Part shown: positions 35,129-44,829 of the stretch, piece by piece
Layout: every line of letters begins with the position of its first letter
Numbering within the stretch: position 1 is the stretch's first letter
Source: Litorimonas sp039975855
Lineage (GTDB): Bacteria; Pseudomonadota; Alphaproteobacteria; Caulobacterales; Maricaulaceae
Reading direction: 5' to 3'
DNA: 64,000 bases
Assembly (NCBI GenBank): GCA_039975855.1
Contig: JBDWGH010000002.1
Location: 1 to 64,000, forward strand
Program-made: the position numbers and the translations under genes
Notes under the pieces: model-generated
Databases searched by the model: none
Told to the model about the DNA's origin: nothing
What the model saw: the letters and a program-made list of their open reading frames with translations, nothing else

Positions 35129-36408
35129 GCAGTTTTCTCCATGACAGCAAAGAAAAAGCCGTCCGTGTTTGTTGATGCCGGTGTAAGTGTGAGTGTACAG
35201 CCATCTGCCGACCATGGCTTAGGCACATCAACGCCGAAACGTTCCTCCCAAACCTCTCCAGCTGAGAGCAAAGTGAATTCGGGTGTCCGCTCCAAGAACG
35301 CGTAAACTTGCGCCTCATTCTCAGCAGCCAAGACGGAACAAGTGACATAGAATAGAAACCCACCGGGTTTAACGAAGTTCTTCGCCTCATCTAGAACTTT
35401 GACCTGTTCTTGCATGCGGCGACCCAAAGCATCTTCGGTCAATCGCCATTTTGCATCGGGCTTCCGTCTCCATGTTCCAACACCCGTGCAAGGCGCATCC
35501 ACAAGAACACGATCAACCCGACCTCTGAGATGGTTCAGACTCTTTGACGGTGGTGGAACAACTTTGATGATATCTGCCCCGGCGCGCATGGCGCGCTCAT
35601 AGGTCGGTGCCAGGCGGCGCTTATCAATATCAAAAGCATGGATAGCGCCGTCATTTTTCATGTCAGACGCTAAAGCGAGCGATTTGCCGCCCCCACCTGC
35701 ACAGTAATCTAATATCGTCTCACCAGGCTTAGCAGCGACAAGAAGGCTAACGATTTGTGACCCCTCGTCTTGAATTTCCATTTTTCCGGTCAGAAAATCG
35801 GGATCGGCATTGATATTTGGGTGACGCCCTGAACCTTCAACAGGCGGGAAACGTAGTCCAACTGGTGAGATTGGGGTCGGGCTAGCTGATTTTTGGTTGA
35901 GTTGCTCGCGCGTTGCTTTGATCGCGTTAGCACGAACATCCATCGGCGGGCGTTGCGTTAGAGCGGTGCCTTCGACAACGGCCTCTTCATCAAAATTTGT
36001 CTCAAACGCAGGCCACAACCAGTCCGGCACATCAGCTCGGACCCATTCGGGCGCAGAGTCCAATTCTATCTGCCCCCGCAACTTCGCAATCTGATCCTCA
36101 GTCAGGGGTGAGCCAAAGTGCTGATCGTCTTTCGTTTGCTCAAGAATTTCCTCAACGGTGATTCCCCCTGAGAATACTGCAGCACCAAGAGCCAAGGCAC
36201 GTGGGCTTTCATCATTCATCCTAAAAGCGATAGACGATTTCCGACGGAGCGCATCGAGTACGATGTTTCCAATCGCGGAGCGGTCTTTTGACCCAGCAAA
36301 GCGGTGGGACTTGCCCCAATCGCGCAATGCCATAGTTACTGGGGTACGACGCTGAGTAACGTCTTCTAAGACTTCAGCAGCTGCCTGAATGCGTCCGCCA
36401 AGTCTCAT
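35125..36408 (-). CDS. rsmB: 16S rRNA (cytosine-C5) methyltransferase, RsmB type
   Basis: This 427-residue RsmB/NSUN-family enzyme has an N-terminal NusB-like RNA-binding domain (to about residue 140) and a SAM-dependent methyltransferase domain. The SAM motif is DYCAGGGGKSLALA and the catalytic VDAPCTG cysteine motif is followed by GTWRRKPDAKWR. It probably methylates C967 of 16S rRNA, as RsmB does, though the precise site is inference. It overlaps the MAPEG gene upstream and guaA downstream by 4 nt each. Confidence 0.88.
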   Translation of the reverse strand: MRLGGRIQAAAEVLEDVTQRRTPVTMALRDWGKSHRFAGSKDRSAIGNIVLDALRRKSSIAFRMNDESPRALALGAAVFSGGITVEEILEQTKDDQHFGSPLTEDQIAKLRGQIELDSAPEWVRADVPDWLWPAFETNFDEEAVVEGTALTQRPPMDVRANAIKATREQLNQKSASPTPISPVGLRFPPVEGSGRHPNINADPDFLTGKMEIQDEGSQIVSLLVAAKPGETILDYCAGGGGKSLALASDMKNDGAIHAFDIDKRRLAPTYERAMRAGADIIKVVPPPSKSLNHLRGRVDRVLVDAPCTGVGTWRRKPDAKWRLTEDALGRRMQEQVKVLDEAKNFVKPGGFLFYVTCSVLAAENEAQVYAFLERTPEFTLLSAGEVWEERFGVDVPKPWSADGCTLTLTPASTNTDGFFFAVMEKTA

Positions 36409-36815
36409 AGTGTGCTCAGATGCAGAAAGGCCAATATAATCATCACTGTCAGGGACAGAGCGGAAATCAAAAATGATAAAAACCGGTACGGAAAAATGAT
36501 GTTCTTGGTGAGATGAACGAGAGCGTGGGCAATTCTAGCAGCAACGAATAACCAGGCTATGACCATAACCGTTTGGGTCACGCCATTTGTTACAAAGAAG
36601 AACAAACAAATCGCGTAAAAAATAACCGGTAATTCAAACTGGTTTTTCAAATTATTGCTGGCGTTATCTACGTGCTTTGGAAATCCGGTTTTAACAATGG
36701 CGGCCATACCTTGTTTGGAAATTCGACTAACCCGTGACCATGCCAACCAGAAAAGGATCACGATAGTCATTGCCGCTTGCGTTAGAAACGGTAGAAAAAT
36801 TGATGATTGTTCCAT
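36405..36815 (-). CDS. MAPEG family membrane protein
   Basis: The 136-residue protein has four membrane helices and the MAPEG segment NNLKNQFELPVIFYAICL. The family includes glutathione-dependent eicosanoid enzymes and microsomal GSTs, but bacterial members are mostly of unknown role. It lies between guaB (3 nt gap) and rsmB (ATGA overlap), a position kept in many alphaproteobacteria. Confidence 0.85.
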   Translation of the reverse strand: MEQSSIFLPFLTQAAMTIVILFWLAWSRVSRISKQGMAAIVKTGFPKHVDNASNNLKNQFELPVIFYAICLFFFVTNGVTQTVMVIAWLFVAARIAHALVHLTKNIIFPYRFLSFLISALSLTVMIILAFLHLSTL

Positions 36816-36818
36816 GAA

Positions 36819-38276
36819 CTAGCTCGGCATCGAATAGTTAGGCGCTTCGCGGGCAATATGCACGTCATGGACATGACTCTCTCGTAGTCCCGCGCCAGTG
36901 ATTTTCACAAACTCTGCATTTTTATGAAGGTCTTTGATCGTATGCGACCCTGTATACCCCATTGTTGCGCGAATACCGCCAAGCAATTGATGTAAGATAG
37001 GTGCGACTGGGCCCTTATATGCGATACGCCCCTCAATCCCTTCTGGGACAAGTTTCATCGTATCGTTGACTTCCTTTTGGAAATATCGGTCTGCAGATCC
37101 GCGGGCCATAGCCGAAACCGACCCCATGCCACGATAAGACTTATAACTACGACCTTGATATAAAAAGACTTCTCCGGGGGTTTCTTCAGCGCCCGCAAGA
37201 AGAGACCCGACCATGGCGCATTCTGCACCGGCCGCTAATGCTTTCGCCATATCGCCCGAGTATTTAATGCCTCCATCGGCTATAACCGGGACGTTCGCTT
37301 TTTTTGCGGCTTTGCAGGCATCCATAATCGCCGTGAGTTGTGGCACCCCCACGCCGGCAACAATACGGGTCGTACAAATTGACCCTGGACCGATACCGAC
37401 CTTGATGGCGTCTGCTCCGGCTTTGATGAGCGCTTTAGCGGCGGCTTCTGTCGCAATATTGCCTGCAATGATCTGGGCGTCAGGGTAATTTTTCTTCAAT
37501 CGCTGAACTTGCTCAATAACTTTAATCGAATGCCCATGCGCCGTATCAATGACAACTGCATCCGCTCCCGCAGAAATAAGTGCGACTGCGCGGTCATATC
37601 CGGCATCCCCAACGGTCGAAGCCGCTGCTACACGAAGACGGCCCTTTTCATCCTTGCAAGCATTGGGATGGCTCGCCGCCTTGTCCATGTCTTTAACGGT
37701 TATCAGACCAACACAACGGTAATGATCATCGACGACAATCAATCGTTCAATACGATGCGTATGAAGAAGTGCCCTAGCCTCTTCTTGTGATGCGCCCACC
37801 TTTACGGTGACTAATTCTCGCGTCATCAGTTCTGAGACTTTTTCACCCGGGTTCGTTGCGAACCGTACATCCCGGTTCGTTACGATACCGACCAACTTCC
37901 CGTCATCTTCCACAACAGGAATACCGGAAATATTGTGATGACGACCCAGAGCCCGAAGTTGATCCAATGTTGCTTTCGGACCAATTGTGATCGGATTGAC
38001 AACCATGCCAGATTCAAAGCGCTTAACTTTTCGAACCTCTTCGGCTTGTTCCTCAATCGAAAGATTCCGATGAATGACTCCAATCCCACCAGTCTGCGCC
38101 ATAGCAATTGCAAGTGGCGCCTCGGTAACTGTGTCCATCGCTGCAGACACAAGGGGCACGTTAATATCAATACCCTTTGTGAGCCGCGTTTTCAGCGACG
38201 CGTCAGCAGGTAGAATGTCAGATGCCTTGGGTTGCAAAAGGACATCATCGAAGGTTAGGCCTTCGCGAATCTCCAT
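36819..38276 (-). CDS. guaB: IMP dehydrogenase
   Basis: GuaB (485 residues) oxidises IMP to XMP, the first step to GMP. The catalytic cysteine is C301 in GPGSICTTR, two CBS domains occupy about 93-206, and the flap region follows. I placed the start at the second ATG, residue 5 of the longer reading, because GGAG lies 6 nt before it, whereas the first ATG has no usable spacing to a ribosome binding site. It heads the guaB-MAPEG-rsmB-guaA operon. Confidence 0.96.
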   Translation of the reverse strand: MEIREGLTFDDVLLQPKASDILPADASLKTRLTKGIDINVPLVSAAMDTVTEAPLAIAMAQTGGIGVIHRNLSIEEQAEEVRKVKRFESGMVVNPITIGPKATLDQLRALGRHHNISGIPVVEDDGKLVGIVTNRDVRFATNPGEKVSELMTRELVTVKVGASQEEARALLHTHRIERLIVVDDHYRCVGLITVKDMDKAASHPNACKDEKGRLRVAAASTVGDAGYDRAVALISAGADAVVIDTAHGHSIKVIEQVQRLKKNYPDAQIIAGNIATEAAAKALIKAGADAIKVGIGPGSICTTRIVAGVGVPQLTAIMDACKAAKKANVPVIADGGIKYSGDMAKALAAGAECAMVGSLLAGAEETPGEVFLYQGRSYKSYRGMGSVSAMARGSADRYFQKEVNDTMKLVPEGIEGRIAYKGPVAPILHQLLGGIRATMGYTGSHTIKDLHKNAEFVKITGAGLRESHVHDVHIAREAPNYSMPS

Positions 38277-38303
38277 GGGAGTCTCCATCTCTTTTGCAAG
38301 CGG

Positions 38304-38332
38304 CAGTTATCAGCCTTAAGCCAATGGTGCAA
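38304..38332 (-). promoter_or_regulatory. Candidate guaB promoter
   Basis: On the minus strand TTGCAC (38327-38332) is followed after 17 nt by TAACTG (38304-38309), 27 nt before the chosen guaB start. The -10 hexamer is a weak match, so this is only a candidate. Confidence 0.35.
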
Positions 38333-38353
38333 AGAGATTCCTGCGTTTAGGTG

Positions 38354-38367
38354 GACTGCGCGCAGTC
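38354..38367. repeat. Perfect 14-nt palindrome upstream of guaB
   Basis: GACTGCGCGCAGTC is its own reverse complement. It lies 9 nt past the rlmE stop and upstream of the candidate guaB promoter. It could be an operator or part of a weak terminator for rlmE; the T run is on the plus-strand side only, which argues against an rlmE terminator. Confidence 0.45.
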
Positions 38368-38375
38368 TTTTGCCA

Positions 38376-39146
38376 TTATGCGTCGCGTCGCTGCAAATTT
38401 AGAGCCACGAGATAGATTTCAGGACTGCCTTTTCGTGAGCTTTCTGGTTTCGCGTGCTGCACTTTTTGAAAATTGCGCTTCAATCTGTTCAAGAGCACCT
38501 TCTCCGCCCCGCCTTGAAAGACCTTCGTCACGAAGTGCCCACCAGGACGAAGTGTCTGCATAGCGAATTCAGCCGCAGCTTCGACTAGCGCGACAGTTTT
38601 TAAATGATCCGTTTGCCGATGTCCTGTTGTATTCGCCGCCAAATCAGACATGACGAGATCAGGCTCAGCCCCCAGAAGGGCTTTTATTCGGTTCGGAGCT
38701 CTCTCATCCATAAAATCGAACTCGATTAAGTCCGCGCCTGCAATGGGATCAACGGGAAGCAAATCAATCCCAACAACCCGGTCTGCACCTCGTTTCATTG
38801 CGATTTGCACCCATCCGCCAGGCGCACAGCCCAAATCGACAACCAGAGAACCGGGTTTGACTAGGCCAAATTTGTCGTCGAGCTCTTCCAACTTGAACGC
38901 CGCGCGAGACCGATAACCTTTCTCCTTTGCTTTACGCACATAAGGGTCATTAATCTGACGTTCGATCCAAAGCTTGGACGAAATTTTTCGTCCACTCGCT
39001 GTTCTAACTTTCTCATGCATCATTCGAGTCGCATCATCTTGTTCAGGCTTAGATGTAACACGAGACCGTTTTGCACCCTCAGGCTTTGCTCCGCTCATTC
39101 TCTTGCGTACCGGACGACTCTTGTGACTAGGGGGTTTACGCGCCAT
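38376..39146 (-). CDS. rlmE: 23S rRNA 2'-O-methyltransferase
   Basis: RlmE/FtsJ (256 residues) methylates U2552 of 23S rRNA at the 2'-OH. The SAM motif is LVVDLGCAPGGW and the catalytic K-D-K-E set is recognisable from RSRAAFKLEEL, the SDLAANTTGH loop, FVTKVFQGG and the C-terminal glutamate. The first 40 residues form a basic extension not found in E. coli. It overlaps the ppx/gppA gene by 11 nt. Confidence 0.93.
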   Translation of the reverse strand: MARKPPSHKSRPVRKRMSGAKPEGAKRSRVTSKPEQDDATRMMHEKVRTASGRKISSKLWIERQINDPYVRKAKEKGYRSRAAFKLEELDDKFGLVKPGSLVVDLGCAPGGWVQIAMKRGADRVVGIDLLPVDPIAGADLIEFDFMDERAPNRIKALLGAEPDLVMSDLAANTTGHRQTDHLKTVALVEAAAEFAMQTLRPGGHFVTKVFQGGAEKVLLNRLKRNFQKVQHAKPESSRKGSPEIYLVALNLQRRDA

Positions 39147-40302
39147 CAGACACCTCCGTTTCGCCCCGTAGTTCTGGCTTGGGACTTTCTTTTAGAGCCG
39201 TAGGCCTCTGCCCCTTTTGCATGAGGCCAATTAGAATACCTTCGCGCAATCCACGATCCGCCACGCGGATCATCTTTGAGGGCCACATTTCGCACAATAC
39301 ATCCGTGATCGCGCAACCGGCGACCAGCAAGCTTGCCCGATCTTTGCCGATACAAGGCTCTTTGGCACGTTCATCAAATGTCCTCGACCCCATATCTCGC
39401 GCGACGCTTACGGCATCTGCAGACCGTAACCAAAGCCCATCAACCTTCGAGCGCTGGTAATAAGGCAATTTCAGATGAATTCCGGCCAAAGACGTGATGG
39501 TTCCGGACGTCCCGATCAAATGGCCGCGCCCTTGCTGAAACAGATTGGTAAACCGGGTCTCACACCCTTGCTCTTTGATTTTTTGACGGACAACATCGCG
39601 CAATTGGTCGTACCAGACTGTTTTATCATCAATCTCAGGAACCAGCTCCGATAAGGTCACAACACCGATTGGAAGAGACGCCCAAGCGCTAATGGGCGGA
39701 CGATGAAGTCTGTGGTTGGCCTGATCGTCTCGTAGTTTACGAACGTCCACCCAAGACAACTCTGTTGACCCTCCACCTATATCAATGACCAGCGCCACAT
39801 CTTTGGTGGGATCAACAAGATTTACGCACCCCATCACCGCCAAACGACTTTCAACGCGAGGACTGATAACCTCTAATGTTATGCCCGTCTCATCTTTGAC
39901 CCGTTTAAGAAAAGCTTCCCCATTACTCGCGCGGCGACAAGCTTCAGTGGCGACACAACGCCATCGCTTAACTCGTTTTGATTTCATCTTTGACGCGCAA
40001 ACTGTAATAGCCTCTACAGCGGCATTCATGCTTTCGTCGCTTAACCTTCCTGTCGCAGCCAACCCCTGACCCAACCGCACAACGCGGCTATAACTGTCAA
40101 TAATCCGAAAGGATTCGCCAGCATCTCTGGCGATCAATAATCTGCAGTTATTGGTGCCAAGATCTACCGCAGCAAATGTATTGGCGTGGTGGCCGTTTGA
40201 ACGCCCCCCTCTACCGCTACCGCGTTTATGTCTTGGCCGTCTCCGCGGACTTCGCCCATTTGGCGCAGCCTTATCGGAGCCGGCATTTTGCGCATCCGGC
40301 AT
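39136..40302 (-). CDS. Ppx/GppA exopolyphosphatase-phosphatase
   Basis: This 388-residue ASKHA-fold enzyme has the phosphate motifs AAVDLGTNNCRLLIAR and DIGGGSTEL and the catalytic glutamate of ATEACRRA. It could hydrolyse polyphosphate or the pentaphosphate of pppGpp; family members cannot be told apart by sequence alone. A basic, Arg/Gly-rich extension of about 40 residues precedes the fold. Its overlap with rlmE is a common alphaproteobacterial pair. Confidence 0.87.
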   Translation of the reverse strand: MPDAQNAGSDKAAPNGRSPRRRPRHKRGSGRGGRSNGHHANTFAAVDLGTNNCRLLIARDAGESFRIIDSYSRVVRLGQGLAATGRLSDESMNAAVEAITVCASKMKSKRVKRWRCVATEACRRASNGEAFLKRVKDETGITLEVISPRVESRLAVMGCVNLVDPTKDVALVIDIGGGSTELSWVDVRKLRDDQANHRLHRPPISAWASLPIGVVTLSELVPEIDDKTVWYDQLRDVVRQKIKEQGCETRFTNLFQQGRGHLIGTSGTITSLAGIHLKLPYYQRSKVDGLWLRSADAVSVARDMGSRTFDERAKEPCIGKDRASLLVAGCAITDVLCEMWPSKMIRVADRGLREGILIGLMQKGQRPTALKESPKPELRGETEVSDGA

Positions 40303-40419
40303 GGCTCATCTCTCTTTTGGCCAAGGGTCGCAAAACGTTCGCGCGCGCGCATGGCATCGTCCCGACCTCCGTACGGCAGAAATAGGCCTGTCGTAAAGCG
40401 GTTTATCTCATTGGGTAAA

Positions 40420-42165
40420 TTAGTGGATATCAATATGATCTGAAAATTGGGCCCAATCAGGCTCCGGCTGCAGATCGATCATGGCTTCATGCTGGGAGAG
40501 ATATACATTCCCACTTAATTTCTCGAGAAAATCAGACCGATAAAGCCGTTCTCGGACCACAGACTGCATGGAGGATAAATGTAGTCTCGCTTTGATCCCC
40601 TTCAGGCGCCTGTTGATTTCGGTTAGGCTGGATAACGCGCTCGCATCAATATGACTAACCCCTGTGCACATCAGGATTAGATCCGTCATTTCAGGATACT
40701 CTGATACGATCTTCGCAACGCGATCCTCTAGATATCGTGCATTTGCATAATAAAGGCTATCATCAATTCGTAGTGTTTTGACTGTCTCGAGTGTTTCCAC
40801 ATTAAATTTGTCTGCGTCGCGATAGTGTTCCGTTCCTCTGAACCTACCCACAAGCGGCATCTTTGGGGTCAAACTCATTCTAATATGTAGGACCATAGCT
40901 AAAACCACACCCGCCAAAACGCCCCACTGAACCCCAAGTATAAGCACAGACAAAAACGTTGCGATTGCCGTTATCCCGTCAGCGCGGGAGTAAGTCCAAG
41001 TGCGCCAAATGCTCCGAAAATCCAGTAAATTTAAACACGCAACAATGATCAGTGCCGCAAGAACTGAAAGTGGGAGATTATATAAAACGGGTGTTAAAAA
41101 TAGCGCGGTCAACGCCATAAACGCAGCGACCATCAAGCCTACAAAAGGTGTTTTGCCTCCTGCCGTGAAATTTACCGCAGATCGGGACATAGACCCATTG
41201 ATAGGATAACCACCCGTCATGCCGGCGACTGCATTTGCAGCACCGATACCCAGCAACTCCTTATTGGTACCGACCCGTTCACGTCGGCGGGAAGCTAACT
41301 CTTGGGAGGTAGATGTACTGTCGACAAATGCGACAATCGCTATAACCAATGCTGGAATTAGCAAGTTCTCATAAGCAGGCATTGCCACATTTGGTAGGGA
41401 CAGTGGTGGCAGGCCAGCAGGCACGTCTCTGACTATAGCCAAACCTCCTTTGCCGCCAAAATCTAAAATGGCGCTCACCCAAACAAAGGCCGCAATAATT
41501 AAGATCGGAGCCATTCGAGCGATTAGCTTTGCCCATTTGGCCCTTACACCCGACTTGACCAACAAGAAGGGCAATAATTTCCGCACAAGGACGAAGAGAA
41601 TTATTGCAATCCCTCCCGTCAAGACGGCCAATGGTTTTACATTGGGCAGTTGCGCAATCAGGTTCTGAAGCATGTCAAATGCTGTTCGGGAGCTTTCTGG
41701 AACACCCAAAACATGTTTCAGCTGGCTCAAGATAATCAACAGCGCAGCGCCTGTGATATAGGCCGACACCACGGGTCGAGATACGAAATTCATTATGAAG
41801 CCCGCTTTGAGCAGGCCCGCGATTATCAACATCCCACCGGTTAGAAGCGCCAAAGCCCCCGCACTAGCTATTCTGGTTTCGGGTGGCAGGGTCGCAATAC
41901 AGGCAGCGGTCATTAGCGAGATCACAGCCGTTGGACCGACGTTCAAATAGTTAGACGACCCAAGCAACGCATAGGCGACGAGCGGAAATATTGAGGCGTA
42001 AATCCCGAGCTGCGGCGGTAACCCAGCGAGAAGAGCATAGGCCAAACACTGTGGAACCAAAAGGATCGTTACAACAACCGCAGCCAAGAGATCATCCGTG
42101 AAAACACGGCCACCATAGCCTTTCATCCAGCCATATTGGGTTCCAAAAGCGCCTTTCACATTCAT
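40420..42165 (-). CDS. SulP family anion transporter with STAS domain
   Basis: The 581-residue transporter has about 12 membrane helices beginning at LLAAVVVTILLVPQCLAYALL and a cytoplasmic STAS domain near residues 430-560, with the SHIDASALSSL motif. SulP proteins carry sulfate, bicarbonate or other anions; the substrate is undetermined. The ATG at 42165 has AGAGG 8 nt upstream; a GTG three codons before it is less likely. It follows a DUF442 protein gene in a tkt-DUF442-sulP operon, which hints at sulfur or carbon handling. Confidence 0.88.
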   Translation of the reverse strand: MNVKGAFGTQYGWMKGYGGRVFTDDLLAAVVVTILLVPQCLAYALLAGLPPQLGIYASIFPLVAYALLGSSNYLNVGPTAVISLMTAACIATLPPETRIASAGALALLTGGMLIIAGLLKAGFIMNFVSRPVVSAYITGAALLIILSQLKHVLGVPESSRTAFDMLQNLIAQLPNVKPLAVLTGGIAIILFVLVRKLLPFLLVKSGVRAKWAKLIARMAPILIIAAFVWVSAILDFGGKGGLAIVRDVPAGLPPLSLPNVAMPAYENLLIPALVIAIVAFVDSTSTSQELASRRRERVGTNKELLGIGAANAVAGMTGGYPINGSMSRSAVNFTAGGKTPFVGLMVAAFMALTALFLTPVLYNLPLSVLAALIIVACLNLLDFRSIWRTWTYSRADGITAIATFLSVLILGVQWGVLAGVVLAMVLHIRMSLTPKMPLVGRFRGTEHYRDADKFNVETLETVKTLRIDDSLYYANARYLEDRVAKIVSEYPEMTDLILMCTGVSHIDASALSSLTEINRRLKGIKARLHLSSMQSVVRERLYRSDFLEKLSGNVYLSQHEAMIDLQPEPDWAQFSDHIDIH

Positions 42166-42190
42166 GCGAAACACCTCTCAGGACCAACCA

Positions 42191-42616
42191 TCACTCGGCG
42201 TTGTTTTCTGCATATTGCGTTAACGGCCCGCGTATTTGTTCGAGATTGATCCCAATATCAGAAATTGCCTGCATTGTCGCGTCCACACCCAGTTTATCTA
42301 CATGAGCAAATGCCCATAAAGCGGCTGAGCGCATACCTGATGCGCAAAAGGCGACAATCGGGCGAGGCATATTTTTATATGCGGTCACGGACGCTTCGAT
42401 CAACCCTGGCGACAAACCTCCGGCCATTGGAATATGAAAGTAATCAACCCCAAGTGTTTGAGCCATTTGTTCAAGCTCGTCAGATCGAGGTTGAACAGGC
42501 GCTTCCATGTCCGGACGGTTGTTAATAAACCCCATAACGCCTTGCTCGGACAAGGCCTGCATTTGAGCGGCCAAAAGCTGCCCCGTTATAAAGACGTCTC
42601 CGGGAAGTTCTTTCAC
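42191..42616 (-). CDS. DUF442 (beta-lactamase-hydrolase-like) phosphatase/sulfurtransferase family
   Basis: The 141-residue product has the phosphatase-like fold of TIGR01244-type proteins, with the cysteine loop FCASGMRS and NNRPDMEAP upstream. Relatives are found fused to or beside sulfide-oxidation enzymes of the persulfide dioxygenase/BLH type. It lies 2 nt after tkt and 16 nt before sulP. GTG start. The exact substrate is not known. Confidence 0.78.
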   Translation of the reverse strand: MKELPGDVFITGQLLAAQMQALSEQGVMGFINNRPDMEAPVQPRSDELEQMAQTLGVDYFHIPMAGGLSPGLIEASVTAYKNMPRPIVAFCASGMRSAALWAFAHVDKLGVDATMQAISDIGINLEQIRGPLTQYAENNAE

Positions 42617-42618
42617 AG

Positions 42619-44610
42619 CTAGGCCAACATAGACTTTGCGAGATCAATGATAGCGTCCGTTGTGATCCCAAAGTGCGGGAACAACTTACCACCCGGCGCC
42701 GACGCACCGAAACTATCCATCCCAATAAAGCCGCCTTGGCGTCCAATCAGACCATCCCAACCTTGGCGTATCCCCGCCTCAACCGCAATTTTTGGAAGAT
42801 CTTTACCAGATACCGACCGAATATAATTCTCGTCTTGTTCTAAAAATAAATCCAAACACGGAACTGAAACAACACGGGCTGAAACACCCTGCTCTTCCAA
42901 GCGTTCTGCTGCCTCCACCGCCAAATGAACTTCTGAACCCGTCGCCATCAGAACGATATCATCAGCGCCTTTTCCAGCGCGTAAGATATATGCACCACGC
43001 TCCGACATATTTTTCGACGCATCTTCACGAAGTGCTGGAACACCTTGGCGGGTCAACGCCATGACCGACGGAGCCGTTTTGTTCTGTAGGGCGATTTCGT
43101 AGCATTCTGCGACTTCCAGTGCGTCCGCAGGACGATAAGTGTAACAATTGGGAATAGCACGCAAACTTGCCAAATGTTCCACAGGCTGATGGGTCGGCCC
43201 ATCTTCGCCAACGCCAATAGAATCATGCGTCGCGACATAAACAGTTCGAATACCCATGAGAGCCGCCAGGCGAACAGACGGGCGACAATAATCCATAAAC
43301 ACCATAAACAGGCCAGAATATGGGATTACACCGCCATGAAGGGCCATACCATTCATGGCAGCCGCCATTCCATGTTCCCGAATTCCATAATTCACGTATC
43401 GACCATCATATGAACCCGCTTGGATTTCTTGAGATGTCGCGGGGGTTTTCGTTTTGTTGGAGCCTTCTAAATCGGCTGACCCTGACACCAAATCACTCAG
43501 CGCTTCGGTCAATGGCGCAAGCGCTTTATTTGACGATACACGTGTTGCCATTGAAGGCTTATCCGCTGCAACGATATCCTTATAGGCTTGGAATTTTTCA
43601 ATCCAACCAGCGTCTAATTCTCCGGCCATAGCACGATTGAAGTCCTCGCCATTAGCGTCAGCCTCGACTCGCTTTGTCCAGGCCGCATGAGCTTCCGCGC
43701 CCGCAGATGCAGGCTTCGCCCAATCCGCATAAACATGATCAGGGATTTCGAAAGGAGCATGATCCCAGCCGCGCGCTTTACGCGTGCCGGCAATTTCCTC
43801 ATCACCCAAAGGTGATCCATGAGCCTTATTAAGGCCCGCTTTGGTCGGTGCGCCTTTTCCGATGGTTGTTTTGCAAGCGATTAAGGTCGGCTTATCAGAA
43901 GCCTTCGCCTTCCGGAGTGCATCTGCCACTGCATCGCGGTCATGACCATCAATTGCGATCGTGTTCCAGTTCGAGGCCTTGAAACGCGCAATTTGATCCG
44001 TTGAGCTTGAAAGCGAAACAGGCCCGTCGATCGTAATATTGTTGTCATCCCAGAGGACAATCAACCGATTTAATCTTAAATGCCCTGCCAAACCTATAGC
44101 TTCTTGGCTGATGCCCTCCATCAGGCAACCGTCACCTGCAATGACATATGTATGATGGTCGACAAGATCGTCACCGAAACGCGCATTCAATTGGCGTTCG
44201 GCCAAGGCAAAGCCAACCGCATTCGCGATACCCTGACCCAAAGGACCTGTCGTTGTTTCCACACCCGGCACATGTCCATACTCAGGATGGCCCGCCGTAA
44301 TAGAACCTAACTGACGGAAATTTTTAAGTTGGTCCATCGTGACGGCGTCGTATCCCGTTAAATGCAGGAGGCTATAAATCAACATTGACCCATGACCCGC
44401 CGATAGAATGAAACGGTCGCGGTCCGCCCAGTCGGGCGCTTTCGGATCAAACTTCAAAAACTGCGAGAATAGGACTGTCGCAGCGTCGGCCATCCCCATT
44501 GGCATTCCTGGATGTCCCGAATTTGCGCGCTGCACAGCGTCCATGGATAAAGCTGCAATAGCATTCGACATATCGCGGTGTTGTTCAGCGGAAAAAGTCA
44601 GATCGTTCAT
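42619..44610 (-). CDS. tkt: Transketolase
   Basis: This TPP enzyme of 663 residues exchanges two-carbon units in the pentose phosphate pathway. The substrate-binding HPGMPMG, the TPP motif GDGCLMEGISQEA...DDNN and the pyrimidine-domain segment RVGEDGPTHQP-like GVGEDGPTHQP are present. Length matches the family. It heads the tkt-DUF442-sulP operon and is divergent from cysK; about 219 nt separate the two starts. Confidence 0.96.
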   Translation of the reverse strand: MNDLTFSAEQHRDMSNAIAALSMDAVQRANSGHPGMPMGMADAATVLFSQFLKFDPKAPDWADRDRFILSAGHGSMLIYSLLHLTGYDAVTMDQLKNFRQLGSITAGHPEYGHVPGVETTTGPLGQGIANAVGFALAERQLNARFGDDLVDHHTYVIAGDGCLMEGISQEAIGLAGHLRLNRLIVLWDDNNITIDGPVSLSSSTDQIARFKASNWNTIAIDGHDRDAVADALRKAKASDKPTLIACKTTIGKGAPTKAGLNKAHGSPLGDEEIAGTRKARGWDHAPFEIPDHVYADWAKPASAGAEAHAAWTKRVEADANGEDFNRAMAGELDAGWIEKFQAYKDIVAADKPSMATRVSSNKALAPLTEALSDLVSGSADLEGSNKTKTPATSQEIQAGSYDGRYVNYGIREHGMAAAMNGMALHGGVIPYSGLFMVFMDYCRPSVRLAALMGIRTVYVATHDSIGVGEDGPTHQPVEHLASLRAIPNCYTYRPADALEVAECYEIALQNKTAPSVMALTRQGVPALREDASKNMSERGAYILRAGKGADDIVLMATGSEVHLAVEAAERLEEQGVSARVVSVPCLDLFLEQDENYIRSVSGKDLPKIAVEAGIRQGWDGLIGRQGGFIGMDSFGASAPGGKLFPHFGITTDAIIDLAKSMLA

Positions 44611-44829
44611 GTCAGGTCCAGCGTGTTGGGGCGACGACTCGCATATTAATTTTCGCGACGGCTATGACATAAAGTTCACGGCGTCACTAGCCTAGCGAAT
44701 CGGCTGTCCACAGGTCGTAAGCCTGAAAGTTCATTTTATCTGTTGCACAGTTGCGTGAGGCGTCGAAAAGCGGTGGATTTTGAACCCGCCCTGCGGCACA
44801 TAGCTTCCAACACATTCGCGAGAACAATC

